From Spisula solida (taxonomy: Eukaryota; Mollusca; Bivalvia; Venerida; Mactridae), in assembly GCA_947247005.1 (NCBI GenBank), contig OX365959.1, positions 33,128,148 to 33,192,147 on the forward strand: a stretch of 64,000 nt of DNA, in the 5' to 3' direction. The notes beneath the pieces were generated by a model. It saw only the letters and a list, made by a program, of their open reading frames with translations. It was not told the origin of the DNA and ran no database searches. This document shows, piece after piece, positions 36,662 to 45,600 of this stretch. The number at the start of each line of letters is the position of its first letter. Within the stretch, counting starts at the first letter, position 1. The translations under genes were made by a program, and so were the position numbers.

Positions 36662-39600
36662 TTTGTCTGTAAAGCATTTATTTGTACATTTTCCTGATGG
36701 TCGTGGGTTCAACCCCCACTGGAACCATAATTCTTTTGTTTTTTTTTGTTTTTTTTTGAGTTTTTAGGTATTGTTTTGTCTTTATAGCATGTATTTGTAC
36801 ATTTTCCTGATGGTCGTGGGTTCAACCCCCACTGGAACCATAATTTTTATTTTTTTATTTTTATTTTTTTTGAGTGTTTAGGTATTGTTTTGTCTGTAAA
36901 GCATTTATTTGTACATTTTCCTGATGGTCGTGGGTTCAATCCCCACTGGAACCATAATTTTTTTTTTTTTTTTTTTTTATAGGGGTGTGCATGCACTAGT
37001 ACGACAGGTGAGCGACCTAGGGCCCTTTGGGCCCTCTTGTTTTTTAAAAAATGATCAATGTGCACAGGTGAGCGATCTAGGGCCCTGTGGGCCCTCTTGT
37101 TAGATTCCATTCATTCCGTCACTTGTGGGGTGCAAAATGCTACTTGTGGGTTGCAACCAAACAAAAGAAAGAACAAAAGAAAACCCCACAAATACCATCT
37201 CATGAGTACGTCCGTCCGTCCGTCCGTCTGTCCGTCCGTCTGTCCGTCCGTCACACTTTTGTCCAGGCAATAACTTGAACAGTATTAGAGATATCAATAT
37301 GAAACTTCATAGGTGAATAGACCTCATTGATTGGAAGTGCAGTGCACAAGAACCATAACTCTTGATTGCATATTTTTTTAGTTATTCCCCTTTGTAATAT
37401 TTAATACTTAATTCTTGTCCGGGCCATAATTTGAACATTATTTGAGATAGTAATTTGAAACTTCATAGGTGAATAGACCTCATTGATTGGAAGTGCAGTG
37501 CACCAGAACCATAACTCTTGATTGCATATTTTTTTAGTTATTCCCCTTTGTAATTTTAAATACTTAATTCTTGTCCTGGCCATAATTTGAACGGTATTTG
37601 AGATATCAATTTGAAACTTCATAGGTGAATAGACCTCATTGAGAGGAAGTGCAGTGCACAAGAACCATAACTCTTGATTGTATATTTTTGGAGTAATGGC
37701 CCTTTGTATTTTTTCATACTTAATTCTTGTCCGGGCCATAACTTGAACAGTATAAGAGATATCAATTTGATACTTCATAGCTGAATAGATCTCGTTGAGA
37801 GGATGTGCTGTGCCCAAGAACCATAACTCTTTATTCCTATTTTAGAGTTGCTCCCCTTTGTATTTTTAGCTCACCTGACCACAAAGTGGTCATGGTGAGG
37901 TTTTGTCATACCGAGATGTCCGTCAACCGCTGTCCGTCCGTCAACAATTTCTTCAAACGACTTCTTCTTCTAAACCGCTTGGCCAAATTTGATAAAACTT
38001 TACAGGAATGTTCCTCTGGTGGACCTCTACCAAAGTTGTTAAAAATTTTCTGGTCCGTCGCATAACTAGGTCACACGCGCTAAAAATAGATTTTCAAAAA
38101 GGAAACTTAAAAAATCTTCTTTCCTGAAACCGTAAGGCCTAGAGCTTTTATATTTGGTATGTAGCATCACCTTGAGGTCCTCTACAAAGATTGTTCAAGT
38201 TATGTCCCTTGGGTCAAAATTGGCTCCGCCCGGGGGCCCTTAGTTTTACATAGTGTTATATAGGGAAAACCCTAAAAAATCTTCTACTCTGAAACCGTAA
38301 GGCCTAGAGCTTTCATATTTGGTATGTAGCATCACCGTGAGGTCCACTACAAAGATTGTTCAAATTATGTCCCTGGGGTCCTCTACAAATGTTGTTCAAA
38401 TTATTCCCCTTGGGTCAAAATTGGCTCCACCCTGGGAGGTCACCATTTTGCATAGACTTTAATATATACGGAAAACATATAAAAGTCTTCTTGTCAAAAA
38501 CTACACTGCCTAGAGCTTTGATATTTGGTATGTAGCATCATCTAGTGGTCCCCTACCAAGATCGTGCAAATTATGCCCCTAGTGTCAAAATTGGCCCAGC
38601 CCGGGGGTCACTGTTTTACATAGACTTATGTAGGGAAAACATATAAAAATCTTCTTGTCAAAAACAACAATGCCTAGAGCTTTAATATTTGGTATGAAGC
38701 ATCATCTAGTGGTCCCCTACCAAGATTGCTCAAAAATGCCCCTGGGGTCAAAATTGGCCCCGCCTCGGGGAGGTCACCGTTTTACATAGACTTATATAGA
38801 AAAAACATATAAAAATCTTCTAATCTAAAACTACACTGCATAGAGTTTTGCTATTTGGTATGTAGCATCATCTAGTGGTCCTCTACCAAGATTTTTCAAA
38901 TTATGCCTCTGGGGTCAAAATTGACCCCACCTGGGGGTCGCCGTTTTACATAGACTTATATAGGGAAAACACCCCTTGCGAAAGTTAGTTTGGAATTCCT
39001 ATGATTGCTTAGGAAAATCCAAAGAATTCATAGGAATTTATTTCAAAGAATTCTTAGGAATTCCAAAGAATACTTTGGAATAAAACATTGGAATAGTTAG
39101 GATTACTTTGCCGGTATTTGGCCCAAATTCCAAAGAATTCCTTACTATTCCATCCGCATTACAGGATTAATATTCCAAAGAATTCCAAAGAAATCCAACA
39201 GTGAGGAAAGTTTGGATTACTTTGGAATACTTAGGAATATTTTAATTTTCCAGTACTGTTGGAATAGTAAGGATTTCTTTGGAATAGTTAGGATTTCTTT
39301 GGAATATTATTCCAATGAATTCTTTGGAATTGTTTGGAATATTTTTAAGAATTGTCTGAAAATTCTTAGGAATTCTTTGGATTTCTTTGGAATTCCTTAG
39401 AATTCTTTGGAAAATCTCACTAAAATTCCAAAGTAATCCAAACAAATCCATTCAAATTATTTTAATGGAATGTGCCATATTTGGTCACAAACCTAAAACA
39501 AATGAACTGAATCAGAATTGATAATGTAACTTTGACCACTGAAAGATCACTATCTAAAGCTCACCTTTTAATTGTGCCTTTAAATTGGCTCAGAGGAGCT

Positions 39601-42600
39601 AAAAATGATGACAATTCTACCAAATATATCACATAAATTATATTTTTAATATTTTCTATTATGATGTACAATCAATGTCTCATTATCTTATTAATATTGC
39701 TGCTAAATCAATACAGGTAACCATTTTTCTCTCACTGGGCTGGCACTGCCTGCGGTGCACCTGAAAATATAAAACAAATTGCACTGTTATGTACTACATA
39801 CTATATATTATAATATATTTTTAGACTGAATTTAAGTGACTGGAATAGGTTTTACACCTCATTGAAAAGTATGATCATATAACAGCAATATTTTGTATAC
39901 CAGGCCCACAACCTGGATTCTCACCAGTTCTGACCACAATTTACCATATGCCAAAACAGGCAAGGACATCCTGAGATTATTCTGGTATATATCCTCATAC
40001 CCCTCTTGCTTAACCTGACAATGATCTTTGTTACCAAGTTTGATTAATATAATGATTGAACAATGTCAATGTTAAAGAAAACAAATTTATGACTGGCTTA
40101 ATATCAGGTCATAGATCAATTATCAGCATCAATGGAGCAGATTGATTGTTATAATGAATCACTCACTGTTCAATTGTAAGGAGTGAATCAATTGTTTGCA
40201 GAAGGACAAGTAATTACTGGTTGATTATTCATTCCAGGAAACTGCGTCATTATATTTAGGTACATCTGTGACACTGTTTGTAGTATATAAAGACTAAAAT
40301 TAACTATTTAAACAAATAACACTGAGCATATTTCAAGGAAAACAATATGAAAATAATACCTTTGATGTACTTTGGTGAGGTCATGCTCTCTTACCTGCCT
40401 TGCTTAAATTCTGTACTTCCCGAAGAGTTGTGTGAACTGTAATGATCCTGGTTGTTGATAATGATGTCATAAACATACCATATTTATTCTTTGTCATGGT
40501 CTATGAGATTAATTCCAAAACCTGAAAAATTCCATATAGTGGGTCCGCTAGAAAATATGACGTGTATATACCGAAATATTAATTGGTTTTTAATCACATT
40601 AACGTTTACTTAACCCATCCTCATACATCATGCAGTGGTTAGTCAAGTCACTAGACATACAAGCTGAAGAATATTCTGAGAAAGGAGAATGATAAGAATC
40701 AGTCTCAAATCTTTAATTTGGTGCATCATAAATGACATATTGTTCATCTTGAAGGTGTTTAAAAGCTATACATACTTAAATCTAAGTTGTTTGATAGTCA
40801 GCATGCTAAGAACAAACATGACAAAATACTATATACAATGTAATTCACAAAATATCTTGTATGCATCATGTTGAGGTTTTGAGCATATATTATTGTTTAT
40901 AGGAAACTACTAATATATATAATACTTATATCTAAATCAAATAAACAGTGTACCTTGCATGTTGGTTGCAGTGCATATGTTGATATCCTCCTACATCACT
41001 TTAACAGCAGTATGTCCACAAAATAATAAAACATTGTCCACCATTTGGTTTAATGCTGACAATATAGCCTACACAGAAATTCAAATTTCCTTCCTTCCTG
41101 TGTTCTGATTGGTTCTTGTACAGACAAGACCAGATCAGTCCAACATGATAGGTAAATCCATCCATTATCAATCCATTAAACCAGTCAAGTTCTACTTGTT
41201 AATGACTATGCATTTTTGAAATTAACAGACAAATTAACAACTCTGTCTACTAAGTATATTTTATAATTTACATATCAACACTTGATCTAAATTAACCTTT
41301 ATTCTTGGTATCTAAGGAATTAATGTTGACCCAAGTACAAGATAAATGGACTGGTCCAAGCTGGCTTATCAGATCATCAATATAACCTCCTAGCATTTTA
41401 TTACCAACAATGACCTTTCAGACCATCACCTGTTGTCTGCAATTTACACAATTTGACCTGGCTATGAGTAGGAGAACATAATAAATCTTATCTCATTCTC
41501 TACACATTCATTGAAGAGTTTTAAGAGATGCCGATGTTAGGTTGAATTCATAAAATTGTTCTTATTTACCTTAATATCATTATTTGTATGTAAATACAAA
41601 CTCTGTTTATTGAAATAAAATGATCAGCATTTTCCAAATAATTCAGTATGTTATTTTATAACTGAAATATATTTACCTGGCACACAGCTAGCTTTCATAC
41701 ATGAAAGAGTGGGGGGGATTTTAAGAGAGGTTGACCATTAGCAATATTTGTAGGTGATCAAATAAGCATAATTAATATGTGCATAGCAGATCGAGGCATG
41801 GATTGAGCCTGTGATTGTTAGATTTAAAGATTAATGCCTGAACCGTCCATGCCACCACAGACTTAGCCAGAAAATGACCAAATAAACTAAGTAGGTCTGA
41901 GACACAATCGTAAGATAGTTTGTAAAAGATGTTTTTTTCTTCTTTAATGTAATTATATTTTTATACAAGTCCGAACTATTTCAATGTTTTTGTACATGTG
42001 TGAAGACTAAGGAAAAGTATGGAAAAGTTCGGACTTTTATGTTCTGCACAAAAAATCAGCACAAATATAAAGTCCAAACTATTCCAAAGTTTTCCAATGG
42101 CTTATACAGACAAATGTTGAAGTCCAAACTTTTCCAATTCTTTTGGAATTCTGATTTGAGAGAGAAAGTAAAAGTCCAAGGTATTCCCAAGTATTCCAAT
42201 TTCTTTGACATTTGGAAAACAAAGGATTTGTTTGGATTTTTTTTCGAAGTAATTCCATCTATTCCAACCTAAAAATGCAAACAAATCCAAAGAACTCTTT
42301 GGAATTGTTTGGAAAAAAAATCCTAGGAATTCCAATCTTTTCTCATTGAGAAAACTTTGCATATTCTTAGGAAATCATAGGAATTCATTGGAATAGGGAA
42401 AACATTGAATTAATTTCTGCAGGGGATATTACAATCTTCTTGCCTAAAACTACACTGCCTAGAGTTTTGATAATTGGTATGTAGCATCATCTTGTGGTTT
42501 TCTACCAAGATGTTCAAATTATTCCCTTGGGTGAAAACTGTGCAGGGTTTCATGTATAATCAGGTGAGCGATATTGGGCCATCATGGCCCTCTTGTTTTC

Positions 42601-45600
42601 TTTTATTATTTAATATCTTACCTTCTTTAATTATTATTTTTACAAACAATTATTTGAGATGACATGTTTATTGATGTTTGGACGTAACTAGAATCTCTAT
42701 GACATGTTTATTGATGTTTGGACGTAACTAGAATCTCTATGACATGTTTATTGATGTTTGGACCTAACTAGAATCTCTATGACACGTTTATTGATGTTTG
42801 GACGTAACTAGAATCTCTATGACACGTTTATTAATGTTTGGACCTAACTAGAATCTCTATGACATGTTTATTTATGTTTGGACGTAACTAGAATCTCTAT
42901 GACACGTTTATTGATGTTTGGACGTAACTAGAATCTCTATGACACGTTTATTGATGTTTGGACGTAACTAGAATCTCTATGACACGTTTATTGATGTTTG
43001 GAAGTAACTAGAATCTTTATGACACGTTTATTGATGATGGACGTAACTGGAATCTCTACGACAAAAAAAAATTGTTTGCGCAAATTGTTGTTCAACAATG
43101 TATGGCTCGAAAATTACAGGTAAATCGGAAGATTTCAGACTTGCGAGGTGTGAAAAACATTCAACACTAGTGGAATACGATCAGACTTTGAGATGAACAA
43201 TAGATTAACAGTGCAAATCAGTTAATCGGGACCAAAAAATTCGAGCCAAAACTTCGAGATAGGTCTCGAGATTTCATATAGACAAAGAAGGAGAAAAATC
43301 AGGACTTGAAAAAACTTTGACATAACAGAAAATTCGATATAAGCGAGTTCGAGAAAATGAGAGTTGACTGTATTGAGTGTAGATTAACCTTTTGAAGATA
43401 GTAGCTTCAGTTTGAATTTAGACTTGACCAATTTTGACAATTTGTAAACTTCCATTTAACAAAGAAAAAATTTTGTGCGGGAAAAATGAGAGTTTTGGGT
43501 GGTTCCAGTCATTTTCTCATGTATCGATATTTTAAAATGTGAATCGATAGTCGATCGGCTAAAACATATTGTTGATACATCGATATCACTTCTATCAATG
43601 ACAGCTCTAGCAATGTTTCACAATGTTTTCTAGTCGGTGACACTAATGTATCATTTCTAACCAAATAAATTTGTTCTGAAAATAGGCAGAATAAAAATGT
43701 ACATAGAATCATGGGCTTTGCTGTTCAAAGTCTATTTTCAATTCAAGGGAGGTAACACTGCCTGCATTTGTCTTTGTTCCAGTTGTCTGTTTATTTTTTC
43801 AGGATCAATTTCCGCATGGATGCAAATGTTGCAGCGAAGATCCTAGCCCTAAGACCTGCTCTAGAGGCTCTCATAGTACGAGCAACCCAAAACCCAGACT
43901 GTGTTCAAAACCCAGGTCCACAGGAAGAACAGTTGATGAATGTTGTTAGAGCTTTGTCCCGACCCACCGCAGGCAGACATGGAATACAAGATGAATCTGC
44001 TGGGTTAAAAACTGTTGTTTTTATGTCCTGGCATCTACTGATGTGGGGGCATATTTTGATTGTCCTGTCTGTCCGTTCATTGGTTTTTGCGTCCGTCTGT
44101 TAGAATATAATAATCAAAACTTTCAAGTGGTTGAAACTCAGATGTTTTTGAAATCCATCAAGGCATTGCTTTCAAACCTGGCATACTTGTTAACGATTAA
44201 TTAACACATTACCTGTTCAAAACCATGTAACACTATCCAACATTTCAACAGAATTATTGAGCCCGATTGACTTAGCTAGTTTTTATGGACAAATCTTCCA
44301 TCGGGGCATAAGCGTTTATTGAACGCAGTCTTGTTTTAATTTGAAAAATAACTATTGTGAGATAATACTTGTGTAATAAATTATTATGTTCATGAGTCAT
44401 GAAAAACTCTATCATTCTTGGCAATTATTTTCTTTATGTTCACCTGTGCATATCCAATTGTCAAGGTCAGCTACTGTGATGGTCAGTATCCTTGTTGTTA
44501 TGCATCCTTAACAATGTCAGCGTTAACACTCAAGAGGTATTTTATAAATATAAAAAAATTCATTGTTAATTTTAAGTCATTGTTTACTGATAAATTCTTA
44601 GCTAGGCAAATTGTCTGGGTTTGAAATTGTCCTATTAGAAATACTGCACAATTTTGAATGCAAAAAAAATATAATTTTATTTTGGTATGATTCTCTTCAG
44701 GTCTCAAGGTATGGGAGGTCCACCAAACAAGTTCCCTAGGATGGGAGGATATAGTCGTGGTGGAGGTTTCGATGGTTACCGAGGTGGTGGTGGTTTCCGT
44801 GGTGGATTCCGTGGTGGTCGAGGGAGAGGATATGGGGGTGGTGGTAAGTTTAAGACACTGCAATGGTGTCAATCTGCTGATTCCTCAAAAATTATTCCTT
44901 TCATTATTATGCTCCCGCCATGAAATGGCGGAAGGACATATAGTGTTCACCCTGTCCGTGTGTGTGTTTGTGTGTGTTCGAAAATTGTGAAATCGTGTCC
45001 TCTCTGTAACATTGTCATTTCTTTTTAATGGATATTTATAATATTACTTGGTAACATTCACATTCACACCCTGAGATCCCTAACACAAATGTCATGGTCA
45101 CACTTACAGACTCAACTCTTGTCTTCTGGTCAATGTCATATTTAAGCAATTACAAACTTTATTTCAAACTATTCCTTTTGCAAACTTTATACTTAGGTGT
45201 CTAATGACTGCTTTTAGCAGGGGCATCCATATCCTGTGGACACATTTCTAGTTAATTTTCCAACACAAGTTTAAATGATTGTATCACCAATTATATTCAA
45301 TAAAGGTAATAATTTCTATAAATTAAATGATAGCAATTTTCTGACAAAAAGCAGATTTTGCTATTTCTGCTTTATTTAGTTTTCTTGTGCTGTCACAGGC
45401 TTGCGAGTAATCTTTTTGTCAAGTGAATTAATGAAACTTATTATTTCCCCTTAGGTCTGTATGCTCATGTATGAATTGCCGCTTGTGTTTCTAAACTGAC
45501 TTAAGATAACTCAAAAGGAAGAAATTTCAGTTACCGGAGCACAAAATGCCGATGAAGAATTTTTACGATTGTTGGAAATCCGTCTCCTGTTTGTTTTTCA

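Larger units (their letters stand above)
27963..43370. mobile_element. Pogo-like terminal repeats bracketing 15.4 kb of intron D
   Basis: CAGTCAACTCTC at 27963 (preceded by TA) and GAGAGTTGACTG ending 43370 (followed by TA) are perfect 12-bp inverted repeats. The right subterminal region (GCGAGTTCGAGAAAATG; AAAATTCGATATA) has typical Tigger style. The two ends diverge beyond 12 bp, so they may be one expanded element full of later insertions, or two related fragments. No transposase is seen. Confidence 0.45.

Noticed and set aside
37401..37817. 138-residue minus-strand open frame with three internal repeats
   Set aside because: It follows from a tandem DNA repeat of about 155 bp of the kind seen throughout the introns; no splice or start context.
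42661..43059. CRISPR-like regular repeat
   Set aside because: Units are contiguous with no spacers and lie in a eukaryotic intron.
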